Notes under the pieces: generated by a model
Told to the model about the DNA's origin: nothing
Database searches by the model: none
Seen by the model: only the letters and a program-made list of their open reading frames with translations
Source of the DNA: Castanea sativa
Lineage: Eukaryota; Streptophyta; Magnoliopsida; Fagales; Fagaceae
Length of the DNA stretch: 64,000 bases
Direction: 5' to 3'
Assembly: GCF_040712315.1 (NCBI RefSeq)
Contig: NC_134020.1
Location: 45,183,751 to 45,247,750, forward strand
Part shown: positions 36,640 through 48,363 of the stretch, piece by piece
Position numbering within the stretch: position 1 is the stretch's first letter
Layout of the letters: the number at the start of each line of letters is the position of its first letter
Position numbers and translations under genes: made by a program

Positions 36640-37125
36640 TAGGACTGTCCAGCCACCCGTTGGACCTGACTCACTCGTCATAGACAACTGAACCCAACCC
36701 TTCACCGACCAAACTAAATTTTCCAGTGGTTGGCGACGGGTTTCTTTCTTTAAAAACCAAGATCGACAAGTCGAATGTCGGTTCTCCTCCTTTCAAATTC
36801 GAGCAAGCTAAACCAACAAGATTTGGAAGATCCAACGTGATTTGGGATATTTTGGGGAAGATCTCAGCTAGATTCAGTGAGATTTCACTAGATGGTCGAG
36901 ATCTCACTGGATTTCTGCTGTTTTTCACATTTTTCTGGCTGGATTCTCACCGCTTTCCAAATATTTGACCTCAACTAATGCGCCTGCCATCCGTTGAAGC
37001 TCCGACCCGCCCAATCTGATCATCCTCTCAGTCGGCAACGGGTTAAGGGTTGCTCCATCCGAACAGGTCGGGTCAGATGCTAGTTGAGCCCGAACCCAAT
37101 CTGATTTGATCCATGGATAGCCCTA
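36640..37125. mobile_element. hAT-type MITE, ATTAAGAG target duplication
   Basis: The 486-bp element has terminal inverted repeats TAGGACTGTCCA and TGGATAGCCCTA. It is flanked by a perfect 8-bp duplication ATTAAGAG (36632-36639 and 37126-37133). The 8-bp duplication and TAGGGCTGTCC-like ends are characteristic of hAT elements. It is GC-richer than its surroundings and contains no transposase. Confidence 0.88.
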
Positions 37126-37133
37126 ATTAAGAG

Positions 37134-37401
37134 GCAAAATAATAAATTCTATGTACGAAACATTTTCTCTCCACATCTTTCTCCCAATTTGAGATGATGA
37201 TTTTTGGTAGGCATGTGTGGAAATCTCCACGCACTCACTTTTCCATCATCAACCCCTCATTTACAAAATCAACCCCTCACGTTTTCTCTTATTTTCCAGC
37301 ATTCTCATTCTCCACCCAACCAAATGGGCCATAAGGATCTGAATGATATTCTTATGAAGAGTCTGAATACTAAGTTGTCAACACTATATTGTATCAATCG
37401 A
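37134..37401. other. Short intergenic spacer
   Basis: Sequence between the hAT MITE and element E. Nothing recognised. Confidence 0.5.
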
Positions 37402-38359
37402 TGTTAGGACAAATGTGAAAATTGTTATGTACATATGTAATTTAGAATTGGCTAATTCTTTGACAAAACACATTTTACTTGTAATTGAGTAGATCTAGGA
37501 TGATTTAAATCTTTAAGCAACTTTGTGTTTAAGTTAAGAGTTAAAGCCATGCAAATTTATTCAAGAAACAAGTGAAGAATTGCTTCATTTTGAAGTTTGA
37601 CAGATAGCTCGACAAATTGAATCTATCAAGGTTTAAAAGAAGCTTTTTGCCTGAAACTCGACAACATTTCGACAGATAACCTATCTATTGAGATTTAAGA
37701 AAATCATATTTTCAGATCTATTTTCACGCATATCTATGTATGTTTATGTAGAGCTTCTTTTCTCACAACCCTAGACATATATGAGAATTATTTTAAGGGC
37801 TGTCTAAACTGATGCAAAGGTTGTTGCACTTGTTGTTACATGCATATTGTAACTGGAGACAATATGCGCTAGTTTATCTTTCTCTTTAAGAAGTTGTTGC
37901 GTTTCTACGCCGTAGGGGTTTGTAACTAAGAAGCTTGATCTTCATTGTGTGGATGAACTTAAGAACTTTACAGCTAACATCTTTCTTAAGTTGGTGTATA
38001 AGCCGCGTACTGAGATCCACGCATCGATTGGTTAGTCACGTACTGGAAGCTGCGCATTGAAAGGAGAGATTGTCACTACATTACAAGTCCAACTGTGTAT
38101 TGAGGTAAGAGTTCAACTGTAGGTTGGTATAAGGTATTGGGATTTCTTTACTTATAACCGCTTGTTTTGATAATAGTGGATTCTCAAGAATGACCTTAAA
38201 TTCACCCTGTGGGGTTTTGCCTCAGTGGTTTTTTCCATTCGCAAACAAATCACCTGTGTCAAATTTGTTTTCCACTGCATGTTAAATTGACTTAAGTAAT
38301 TTACTTGGCTAATTGATTGGTTAATTTATCCAAGGGGTCAATACATTTTTGGCCTATTA
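37402..38359 (+). repeat. 5' LTR of element E
   Basis: 958 bp, starting TGTTAGGACA and ending GGCCTATTA. It is similar to 44064-45055 and to the solo LTR at 11232-12256. Contains several CTCGACAG/TATCGAG-like motifs around 37605-37700. Confidence 0.9.
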
Positions 38360-38361
38360 AG

Positions 38362-38373
38362 TGGTGTCAGAGC
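38362..38373 (+). other. Primer binding site of element E
   Basis: TGGTGTCAGAGC, two bases after the LTR. It is a one-base variant of the initiator tRNA-Met type site. Confidence 0.85.
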
Positions 38374-38430
38374 AGGCACACTCTGATTAGGGTTAATCTT
38401 TGCTATGTGATCAATTGACCCCTGTTTGTC

Positions 38431-40316
38431 ATGGATAGAGGACAATCACCTCCTTTATTTGATGGTACTAACTATGCATACTGGAAAGTATGCATGAGAG
38501 CTTTCTGGCATTCTTTAGATGAGAAGGTGTGGTAAGCTGTGAAGATAGGCTAGACCAAGCCAAAGGAAGTGCTGGCTAATTGGGATGATGCTAAGATCAA
38601 AGTGGCAAACTTCAACAGTAGGGAATTGAATGCTTTATTCAGTGCGGTCACAAATGAGGAGTTCAAGAAGATATCTTTCACTAAAACTGCTAAGGAAGCA
38701 TGGATCATCCTCTAGACAACCTATGAAGGAACTAAGGCTGTCAAGGATTCAAAACTTTAAAGGCTTACCACAAGCTTTGAAGAATTTAAGATGGAGGAGG
38801 ATGAGTCATTTGATGAGTTCTATGCCAAGCTCAATGACATAGTGAACTCTGCCTTTGATCCTAGGGAAACTATTTCCGAACCCAAGATTATGAGAAATGT
38901 GCTAAACCTCTTCGCAAGAGATTCCATGCCAAGATAACCACCATTGAGGAATCAAAGGACATTGACCAAATTCTTTTGACAAAGCTAGTTGGCAACTTGC
39001 AAACCTATGAATTAGGTTTGTCTAGGATCGGGAAGTCGAGCAAGAGTAAGAGCATGGAACTGAAGGCTAAAATCAGTGACACCAATGAGTCTTCTGATGA
39101 TGAAGTTTTAAGATGAAATCCTACATCACAAGGCAGTTCAAAAAGTTTATGAAGAATGCCAACACGAAAGGATTTGACAAGGACTGAAAGCAATCTAGTT
39201 CTTCACAGTTCAAGAGCCAAGATAAAGGGAAGAAGGATGTTAGGGACGACAGTCAGTACACTATTCCCTCTGGACCAAAGTGTTTTGATTGTTAAGGATT
39301 TAGACACATGAAACAAGAATGTCTAACTTATCTCAAGACCATTGGGAAAAGCAAAGCCCTTGTTGCTATCTTGAGTGACACCGAGCCTGAGAATGATTCA
39401 GATATTGATGACGAAAGAATCTTGAATGCCTTCACTGTCACTGTAAATCCTACTGAGGGGCTTATTGAAGATGTGGATGAAGAAGAGGACTTGGTGGAAT
39501 CTAACTTTGAGAAAATGGATGAACAAGATGACACCCATGCTTCCTATGCGAAGTTGTACAAGGTCTCTAAGAAGCATGAAAAACTGTGTAGGCTAGCCAC
39601 CAAGAAGCTGAGTGATGCTTAATCAAGAAGAGCTTTCCACAAAGGTTGATGAGGCTAATCAGACCATTGGAGCACTGCGGTTTAAGAACAACTTCTTAGC
39701 TAAAAGGACCAAAAAGCTTGAAGAGAAGCTGTTCTAGGTCAGAGCTCGTTTGGAAAGGACTTCTAGTGCAAAGCTAGATGAGTTGTTTAGCTTTTAGAAA
39801 TCTGCTTCTGATAGATCCGGTTTGGGGTATGATTTCTCTTCTCCTAATATTGCTTCTTCTAGTACTACTGTGTTTGTTCCACCTGCTAATAATATTGAAT
39901 CTGAGAACAATGATGTTAAAAATATTTTAGCTAGTGAGAACATAGACAATGGTAAATCTATTTTAGGAGCACCCCCTAAACTTGAAAAGAAAAAGACTAA
40001 AAACCCTAGGACTAAGAAGGGTAATAACCAAAAGTCTAAACAAAAGAATTAGCATCTCTATCATCATTGTGGGGCTACAGAACATACTTGACCTAATTGC
40101 TACAAGTGGTTAGCCACTCAACAAAGCAACAATATGATCTCATTTAGAAACCAAAATCAATTTCCATCCTCTTTTGCTCTTCTTAGAGATCTTCTCAAAG
40201 CTCTCATGTTCCTTTCGAACTTGAATAGTTTCAAATCTTCCCCCTCACCTCTGGTTCAAGGGTTTGCACAAAGGAAAGGTTCTTCCAAGGTGTGGAAGAA
40301 AAAAGGCTCAAAGTGA
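38431..40316 (+). pseudogene. Copia gag remnant of element E
   Basis: It starts at an ATG (MDRGQSPPLFDGTNYAYWK), the typical start of copia gag proteins of the UBN2 type. It continues through stops at about 38533, 38551, 38713 and 38757 and frame changes. One CCHC knuckle at about 39280-39325 reads CFDC-stop-GFRHMKQEC. A second at about 40055-40100 has Y in place of its first Cys and a stop inside (HHCGATEHT). It ends at GSSKVWKKKGSK then stop (40314-40316). The acidic stretch at 39370-39500 and basic stretch at 39985-40050 are the usual gag linkers. Non-functional. Confidence 0.8.
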
Positions 40317-41127
40317 TTTAATCACTTTTTCTCTCTCCCTCTCTTTTTGGTTATGCATTACTTATGTATTTTGCTTTCTTTCTTTTTTTTTCTTTTTTTG
40401 AGTCAATCTAGTTTTTATGTTATGCTTTGTGTTAACATGTTTTTTGTTTGTTTGTTTCAGCTGCTTTATTTTGTATTTTTTTTTCATAAAAATAAAAAAT
40501 TGAAAAATCAGACAAATACAAAAATAGTGTGTTATATGTACATTGGTACTTGTGTACCTTGGATGGCCATTGAAAATAAAGTTTTCTAAATTTTGTATCT
40601 TTTGTAGCTTAGATGAGCATCTCAAATCAAAATTAAGCAAATGAGCTTTGTGGCTCATGTTTGTGATGAGTAAGATTAAGTAATCTCTTATACTTAACAC
40701 TCATATCACTCTTTTTGAAGGGAAGGACTAGAAAATCCTAAGAGAAAGGCATAAATAACCATCTCACCACTATTGTCCGCCAATCATGAAATGACATTTG
40801 TATGTTTCGGCATAGTAAAAGTGCAATGTCAAAAACTTAAGTGCAATGTTAAAAACTTTACATAATTGGGTATTTTCTTCTCTCTCTTATATGCCCGCGC
40901 ATGATATACTCAAAAGAAAAATATATGCAAAGAAATCAAAAGCAAAAAGAATTAAAATGCTTTTAAATATGGTTGCAAGCGTGTTTTTGAAGGGAATGAC
41001 TAGAAAACCCTAAGAGAAAGGCATAAATAACCATCTCACCACTATTGCCCGCCAATCATGAAATGACATCTGTATGCTTCGACATAACAAAAGTGCAATG
41101 TCAAAAGCTTAACATAATTGGGTATTT

Positions 41128-41186
<59 letters not shown>

Positions 41187-42090
41187 ATGCCCGTGCATGA
41201 TATGCTCAAAAGAAAAATATATGCAAAGAAAGCAAAAGCAAAAAAAATCAAAATTCTTTTAAATATGGTTGCAAGCGTGTTTCTAGGAGAAGTGGGAGTT
41301 AAAGGATATATCTCGAAGGTGATAGTCTCCATCAAGCAGTTATGATTGTGTGTGAGTTAAATTGATTTTCTATTATCTCAAATCGTCATAACGTGAGACA
41401 CTTATTTTGCCATCACAAGGAATACACGTGTGAATGTATGCTCACTAAACTATCTTGACTTATTTTTTAAACATAAAATTGGTTAGACTTGTTTAGTGTG
41501 TGTGTGTGTGTGTGTTTTGGATCTAAATGCTTTATATTCTTCTTGTTGAGAGTGTTTTTGAAAGCTTAATATGTTGATTGGATCTTTGGTTGAGTAGCTT
41601 GCTTGATTGCATTCATGTGTATGTTTTTCTCCTCCTTCAAAAATATGTTTTTATCAAGCTCGACAGCTTCTCAACACCTCTCGACACCTAGCTATCCATC
41701 GAGACCCCTGAACTTCTTTTTCTCGACAGATCCTATTGCAACTTCGATCCATTGAGCTATTTAGAATTTGTCTCGATAGCTTCTTGATAGATTCTCGATC
41801 CATCGAGAAAGTTTCTGTCTTGCCGATAGCTTCTCGATAGCTGTTTGATCCATCGAGGTTCTTTTGCCGTCGATAGATTCACGACAATACCTCAACAGAT
41901 TTATCTGTCGAAAATTAGTGCTTGACAGATTCTCAATACCTTTCGATCCATTAAGACGCGTTTTCTTTAAATAGCTTCAACATGAAATCAGATTTCATTT
42001 CTCCTATCCTGAGTCTAATCATTTCCCCATCATGCATGCCATTGACAATAGGACTGTTCGACGGAGTGAGGCTCAGCTTCGACCGAAGTG
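40317..42090 (+). other. Non-coding middle region of element E
   Basis: Contains a near-duplicate pair of about 280 bp (about 40718-40985 and 40986-41260, both with AGAAAGGCATAAATAACC), a (CT)n run at 41129-41183, and an array of TCGACAG/TCGATAG motifs at about 41655-41960. Pol would be expected about here and is missing. Confidence 0.7.
41129..41183. repeat. (CT)n microsatellite
   Basis: About 27 CT units, inside the second copy of a roughly 280-bp duplicate. The first copy has only TTCTCTCTCTT at the same place. Confidence 0.95.
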
Positions 42091-42432
42091 ACCGCGGACC
42101 GAGGCGGCGACTCCTCCAGCTCGTTCCACTCCATCCACCTCTGCTCTTTCTACGGGTGGTGTGACTCTTGAGGCCATCATGGCTCAGCTTGAGTGCATAG
42201 ATGCTCACCTTGACACTCTTAGTGATGAGTTGTGTCAGGTGAACACCTGTATTGGTCGTATCGCACGACGACAAGCTGTCATGGGAGGTTTCACCGCTTC
42301 TCCATCTCCATCTCCATCTCCATCTCCATCTCCATAGGCTTCAAAGGACGAGGATGATGATGGTGGCTCCAGTGATGATGAGGATGAGGATGCTAGCTCT
42401 TCCGGTGATAAGGAGATAACTGCTTCATGGTG
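42091..42432 (+). pseudogene. C-terminal remnant of the accessory ORF of element E
   Basis: A frame through LEAIMAQLECIDAHLDTLSD and RIARRQAVMGGFTASPSPS, then an acidic Asp/Glu/Ser tail, ends at a stop near 42432. One stop interrupts it at about 42336, after a (TCTCCA)n stretch at 42300-42335. This resembles the C-terminal tail of accessory ORFs placed between pol and the 3' LTR in Sirevirus-like elements. The N-terminal domain is absent. Confidence 0.55.
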
Positions 42433-42462
42433 ACTTGCCCTTTGTCATTCGTGACAAAAAGG

Positions 42463-42664
42463 GGGGAGTAATTTTGGGTATTAGAGTAGTCATGTATTTA
42501 GGGGGAGAGTTAGCATAGGACCTTTTTGTTGAGGGGACTGTCTATACATTTTGAGGGATGTAGTGAGGACTTATGTATCTTTTCTTTTCTTCATCTTTTA
42601 GATACTTTGTTCTTGTACGCTGGTCATGTGATCACTTTGTAATAGCAAACCTTGTATTCTTTAT

Positions 42665-42709
<45 letters not shown>

Positions 42710-43703
42710 ATGAGGTTGTTATTACATTTTCACCTATCTCTCTACGTGTTGTTTCTTAATTTTCTTTCTTTATACACATGATTCTTATGTATGCAATCTT
42801 TTAAATTCTGTTTCACATTAAGATGCATTGATGAGTTTTGTTTAAAATGTTTCAGAAATACAGGTTGTCAAAATCTATCATGCCATGAACTCTCTTCTTG
42901 CAAAGTTTTTCAAGAGTTTGTATTAGGATTAGATTTTATTGTATTCAACAAGTGAGTATGACTTGAGTGATTTATGACTTCTCTCATATTTCATTTGTTT
43001 GTTGTGGTTTTGTCACGGATTGCTAAAGTGGGAGATTGTTAGGACATATGTGGAAATTGCTGTGTACATATGTCATTTAGAATTGGCTAATCCTTTGACA
43101 AAACGCATGTTACTTGTAATTGGGTAGATCTAGGATGGTTTAAATCTTCAAGTAACTTTGTGTTCAAGTTAAGAGTTAAAGCCCTGCAAATCTGTTCAAG
43201 AAACAAGTGAAGAATTGCTGCATTTTAAAGCTCGACAAATTGAATCTATTGAGATTTGAAAGAAACTTTTTGCTCGAAACTCGACAGCATCTCGACAAAT
43301 AACCTATCTATTGAGATTTATGAAAATCAAATTTCCAGATCTGTTTTCACGCATATCCATGTATGTTTGTGTAGGGTTTCTTTTCTCACAACCCTAGACA
43401 TATATAAAGATTATTTTAAAGGCCATCTAAAGTGATGCAAAAGTTGTTGCACTTGTTATTTGCATATTGTAACCGGAGACAACTTTCCCTAGTTCATCTT
43501 TGGGGAGTCATTTTGGGTATGAGAGTAGTCATGTATCTAAGGGGAGAGTTAGCATAGGACCTTTTTGTTAAGGGGAGTGTCTATACATTTTGAGGGATGT
43601 AGTGAGGACTTATATATCTTTTCTTTTCTTCATCTTTTAGATACTTTGTTCTTGTACGCTGGTCATGTGATCACTTTGTGATAGCAAATCTTGTATTCTT
43701 TAT

Positions 43704-43740
<37 letters not shown>

Positions 43741-44527
43741 ATGAGGTTGTTATTACATTTTCACCTATCTCTCTACGTGTTGTTTCTTAATTTTCTTTCT
43801 TTATACACATGATTCTTATGTATGCAATCTCTTAATTTCTATTTCACACTAAGATGCCTTGATGAGTTTTGTTTAAAGTGTTTCAGAAATATAGGTTGTC
43901 AAAATCTATCATGCCATGAGCTCTCTTCTTGCAAAGTTTTTCAAGAGTTTGTGTTAAGATTAGATTTTATTTTATTCAACAAGTATAAGTTGAGTGATTT
44001 ATGATTTCTCTCATATTTCATTTGTTTGTTGTGGTTTTGTCACGGATTGCCAAAGGGGGAGATTGTTAGGACATATGTGGAAATTGTTATGTACATATGT
44101 CATTTAGAATTGGCTAATCCTTTGACAAAACGCACGTTACTTGTAATTGGGTAGATCTAGGATTGTTTAAATCTTCAAGCAACTTTGTGTTCAAGTTAAG
44201 AGTTAAAGCCATGCAAATTTGTTCAAGAAATAAGTGAAGAATTACTGCATTTTAAAACTCAACAGATTAAATCTATCAAGATTTAAAAGAAGCTTTTTGC
44301 TCAAAACTCAGCATCATCTCGACAGATAACCTATCTATCGAGATTTACGAAAATCAAATTTCTAGATCTGTTTTCACGCATATCCATGTATGTTTGTGTA
44401 GGGTTTCTTTTCTCACAACCCTAGACATATATAAGGATTATTTTAAGGGTCGTCTAAAGTGATGTAAATGTTGTTGCACTTGTTACTTGCATATTGTAAC
44501 CAGACAATTTTCCCTAGTTCATCTTTC
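42463..44527 (+). repeat. Tandem duplication of purine-tract region plus 5' part of the 3' LTR
   Basis: Copy 1 (42463-43500) and copy 2 (43502-44527) share the order: GGGGAGT tract, GAGAGTTAGCATAGGACC, (TA)n (42669-42706 and 43706-43737), TTTGTCACGGATTGC, then the LTR start TGTTAGGACATATG (43037 and 44064). Copy 1 stops inside the LTR at CCCTAGTTCATCTTT; copy 2 runs on into a complete LTR. Confidence 0.9.
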
Positions 44528-45055
44528 TCTTGAAAAAGCTCTTGTGTTTGTACGCCATAGGGTTTTGTAATCAAAAAGCTTCTTGATCTTCATTGTGTGG
44601 ATGAACTGAAGAACTTTGCAGCCAACATCTTTTTCAAGTTGGTGTGTAAGCCGCGTACTGAAATCCGTGCATCGATTGGTTAATCACGTACTGGGAGTCG
44701 TGCATTGAAATGAGTGATTTTCACTACATTACAAGTTCAATTGTGTATTGGGGTAAGGGTTCAACTGTAAGTTGGTATAAGGTATTGAGATTCTCAGTAC
44801 TTGTAACCGCTTGTTTTGTTAATAGTGGATTCTTGAGAGTGGTAACTTTAAATTCACTTGGTGGGGTTTTGCCTCGATGGTTTTCCACATTTGTAAACAA
44901 ATCATCTGTGTCAACTTTATTTTCCGTTGTATTTACTTTAGTTGGTGATTTGTATGTGCTAGTACGCTTATTGCATGTTAAATTGACTTAATTAATTTAC
45001 TTTGCTAATTAATTGGTTAATTTATCCAAGGGGTCAATACATTCTTAGCCTATCA
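44064..45055 (+). repeat. Complete 3' LTR of element E
   Basis: 992 bp, TGTTAGGACA to GCCTATCA, preceded by the purine tract GCCAAAGGGGGAGAT. Confidence 0.9.
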
Positions 45056-45221
45056 GTCGATAAGACCAGTATTTCTCTTACAAGCATGTGATCTAATATA
45101 AAGGGTTGAAACATCCTGGTTCACATACCAAACAATATTGGACACCGCTGAGCGTACACAGAAAAATAAGGTGTTTTAGTTGGTGAATTCATACCGGTTT
45201 GGGATATATACACTTTTTTGT

Positions 45222-46706
45222 GTGTGACTAAAATGCAAATTGCATCTTTTAAATTTTCTTGAAATTCATTTCAGTTCTTTAACTTTACTTTTGTTCAATT
45301 GAGTCCCTTAGGTTTCAAATTTATTCAATTCAGGTCTTCCGTCCTGTAAAGTTGTGATTTACAACTATATTTTATGTTGGCTTTATTCCATGACAAAAAA
45401 TGTTGTATTTGCTTTAATTTGTTCCTTGTATTTTTGTAGGATTTTATTGTATTAGGTTTAGTATTAAGTTGGTGAAGATTCAAGCTAAATTGAAGATCAG
45501 TGTTTTCACGACTGTCTCGCTAGTAGCTAACCTGCGAAAGAGTCACGTGAGAAGCACATGCTAGAAGCTGAAGCAACGTGCCAGCCTGGAGGATTTCGCT
45601 AGTGTCTCACGAGTAAGGCCTTCCCATGAGACACCTGCGAAACTTTCTGCTTGGAGGATTTTTAAGTGTGACTTTCTTACGCTTCACCCATACTATACAT
45701 ACCTTCATTACCCACAAATGTGTAAAGAGGTCATTCAGAGAAAAAAACCCTAGATAGGTTTTCTACAACACATACACCCATCTTTTAGAGAGAGAGCTAC
45801 GCATCCTTAGTGAGAAATCATTGTAGCCTCTTCTCCTTCCCTCTCCTATTGTCATACCTTGAGAGGAGATTTGTACCCAAACATAACACACACCTTTTCA
45901 GAGTGTAGAGAGTGTTTTGGAACTTGGGAAGCTTTGGGGATTTGCCAAAAGAAGTCGGTGAGGCTTGACGGATGCAATCGGACATATTACGGGATTCGGA
46001 AAGTTAGAGAAGACATGACTCCGTGAAGTCCGTTGGTAGCAGGAGCTTGGAGGGCTCAAGTACATTGGGTAAACTAGGCTTGGAGGGTCTTTTGTTATTT
46101 GTGTACTCAAACTTTATTCTCTAGTGGATCAATTTACTACTTGGAGGGTAGCTGAGAGGTTTTTCGCCGAGTTCTTCGGTTTCCTCTTCGATAACACATC
46201 GGCGTGCTATCTTGTGTTTGCATCTCTTTTCCCTTATTCTTGTGCTTTACTTTTACTGTTTTTGTTCATGTTTATACACTAGAGTAGTATCGGTTGATTG
46301 CACTTCATTTACTCTTGTTTCAACACTTAGTTTAAGTTAGAGTAAAATCAATCTAGCCGTAATCTATTAATTGGGGATCTAAACAGTTCTTATATTTTTA
46401 ACACAAATCCGAGCTTTCACGTCCAATTTTGTTTTAAAAATTGCCATTAAAAAATATATTTTTCTCATATAAAAAAATTATAAAATTAATAAAACATTAT
46501 ATTATAGATTTTTATGAGAATTTTTTTTCAAAAAGTCTTTTTTCATTAGTTAATTGCATATTTATACGACAATTTTTCAACAAAAATGAGGAAAAGCCTC
46601 AACTGAATAAATTTGAAACTCAAATGACTAAATTGAACAAAAATAAAGTTAAAGGAATGAAATGAATTTAAGTCCAATTTAGTAGGTGCAATTTGCTTTT
46701 TTGCCC
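45222..46706. mobile_element. Foldback element M3, split by a solo LTR
   Basis: Arms of about 110 bp are inverted copies: the left has GCAAATTGCATC and CTTTAACTTTACTTTTGTTC (45234-45300). The right has the reverse complement near 46600-46697. The flanking 9-mer CTTTTTTGT occurs at 45213-45221 and 46707-46715. Removing the solo LTR leaves an element of about 405 bp. The 9-bp duplication and long arms fit a MULE-like MITE, although the duplication is low in complexity. Confidence 0.65.
45345..46419 (+). mobile_element. Solo LTR of the F copia family, CGTCC target duplication
   Basis: Begins TGTAAAGTTG and ends GAGCTTTCA, matching the F1 LTR in layout (GGCTTTATTCCATGACA near the start, TTCGCCGAGTTCTTCGG near the end). 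A perfect 5-bp duplication CGTCC lies at 45340-45344 and 46420-46424. Confidence 0.9.
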
Positions 46707-46715
46707 CTTTTTTGT

Positions 46716-47290
46716 AATTGCCTAATAAACAAGACTGCTTTTTGTAATTTTCCCACTCTAAAAGCCAGATCTCTCCTAATCGTCAGTTGCATTTGCTTCT
46801 CCCATATTCCCATCTCTCTTACTCTCTCTCCACTAAGTGGATCGTCCCCCTCTCACAAGAGCATGGATCCCACTCATGAGTCACACATAGGGACCTAACC
46901 ATTGACTACTGTGAGAGGAGGGAGAACTCCTCCAAGCGGACCATATAATTTATCATTGCCCTCTAATTCTTTCATTCCACCTTACACTACAACTCAATAC
47001 TCAAGCTTTGATATACGTCCCAATCACATGTAATTTTTTTTTTTTTTTGGTGTTATTTCATTTCAATTTTATGTAGGATAAATTCTTACTCAATTTGATC
47101 TGAGATTTTCATTTCATTTTCGTTATACCCCAAGTAAGAGTTTAGAAATTTGTCATTTGAGCGATTTTGTACAAATGCTGGTTCATTAATCTTCCTTCTT
47201 TCTCTTTTCTTTTTGAATAGTTGTGATTTTTAGTTTGTGACATTCTACCCAAATTCACGGTGCCATATTTGATTAATTTCCCCAATTGCA
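46716..47290. other. Intergenic sequence
   Basis: No gene recognised. A poly-T run lies near 47035-47048. Confidence 0.55.
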
Positions 47291-47566
47291 TTTTAAAATT
47301 TCTCGAAAGTGGTTTCATCGAAAATCCTATAGATAAACATTAGAGCTCGTTAATCATTCTTTTAAGCCTTTTGAAAGAATTATTTGTAATTTGGAGTTAA
47401 AGGTTTTCATTTTGTATCTTTACATAACATTTCCCCACTATTTTCTATGCATTTTGGAATCTAAGTGAGTCTTTCATTTAAGCACCCCCAGTTATCAAAG
47501 TTTTCTTTGGTAAGTTTGGAAAATTAAAATGAGACAATTGTGTTAACAATTAATTTCTATTCCCAC

Positions 47567-47736
47567 TGCGCACCCTTGGTGCAGTGGTCACTTTACAAGT
47601 ATAAGTGTTTGTGGGATGTAGGGGGCAAGGACTAGGGTTCAAGGATTTCCAGGAGGGAGCTTCACACACATATACACTTAGATTAAGCTAGAGTAAAAAT
47701 TCTATCTTGTATAAAAAATAAATAAAAAATAAAAAA
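47567..47736 (+). mobile_element. SINE in the downstream flank of FAR-c
   Basis: The 170-bp sequence has an A-box-like TTGGTGCAGTGGT and a B-box-like GGGTTCAAGGATTTCC, then a tail CTTGTATAAAAAATAAATAA. It is flanked by a perfect 12-bp duplication TTCTATTCCCAC (47555-47566 and 47737-47748). The homologous flank of FAR-a at about 14870-14890 has the single uninterrupted site (TTTCGATTCCCACCATAAG). It is of the tRNA-derived, Pol III-transcribed class. Confidence 0.9.
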
Positions 47737-47958
47737 TTCTATTCCCACCATAAGCATTTTCACTCAAAATCTACTTCGTTACAAGTTGGTAGGCTTACAC
47801 AGCTAGAAAATCTCAATCATTCACAATAAAATATTGAAGGGAGAAAGAACAAGAAGGAGAATTCTTACCCTCTTGGTTACAAATGGATAGATTAGATGTG
47901 TGGGGTATGTATACTTTAAATACAACCCTTTAACTTTTCACACTTTATTAATTTGTAA

Positions 47959-48363
47959 GAGCACTCACATCAATATGTGTATAATAATAATAAATGTGAA
48001 AATTTTATTTTTTTTGCCTAAAAATGACCTACATCAGTGACTGTATAATTGTATAAATTTATAAGTTTGTATAATAACCATGTAAATTTACATTGACACT
48101 ATTCATTTTATATTTAATTTTTTATTCTTTCGTTACGTATTCTAATGATGAGTGAAGAGCGTAGATGATGGTTGTTATATGTGAAAAAAGAAAAAAAATT
48201 AAATAATAAGAATATTTGATATTTAATGAAATATAGTATAAAGTAGATAATCTAATGTGGAGTATTTTGAAAAGTGAGTATGTAAAATAAAATAAATAAA
48301 TAAAAAAAGTAGGTTCTTACACAAAATAAACATAAATTTTTGTATGAGTTGATGTGAATACTC
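47959..48363. mobile_element. Tourist-like (PIF/Harbinger) MITE, TAA target duplication
   Basis: The 405-bp AT-rich element has inverted ends GAGCACTCACATCAA and TTGATGTGAATACTC and is flanked by TAA (47956-47958 and 48364-48366). The FAR-a flank near 15080-15110 reads AATTTGTAACATACATTT without the insert, proving the ends. A 3-bp TAA/TTA duplication is typical of PIF/Harbinger. Confidence 0.9.

Larger units (their letters stand above)
37402..45055 (+). mobile_element. Copia-type element E without pol, tandemly duplicated 3' end
   Basis: The 5' LTR (37402-38359) is followed by a TGGTGTCAGAGC primer site, a decayed gag, a non-coding stretch, a short accessory-ORF remnant, purine tracts and the 3' LTR (44064-45055). 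The flanking 5-mers are ATCGA (37397-37401) and GTCGA (45056-45060), 4 of 5 identical. No protease, integrase, RT or RNase H was found, so the copy is non-autonomous. About 1.03 kb holding the purine tracts and the first part of the 3' LTR is present twice. Confidence 0.87.

Noticed and set aside
36671..36968. Overlapping open frames on both strands
   Set aside because: They lie entirely inside the hAT MITE and carry no transposase similarity.
40347..40589. Hydrophobic open frame after the element E gag
   Set aside because: Its Phe/Leu richness comes from T-rich sequence in the retrotransposon's non-coding part; no family resemblance.
46780..46960. Candidate additional MITE with GGATCGTCCCCCTC and short inverted words
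   Set aside because: No matching termini or target duplication could be established.
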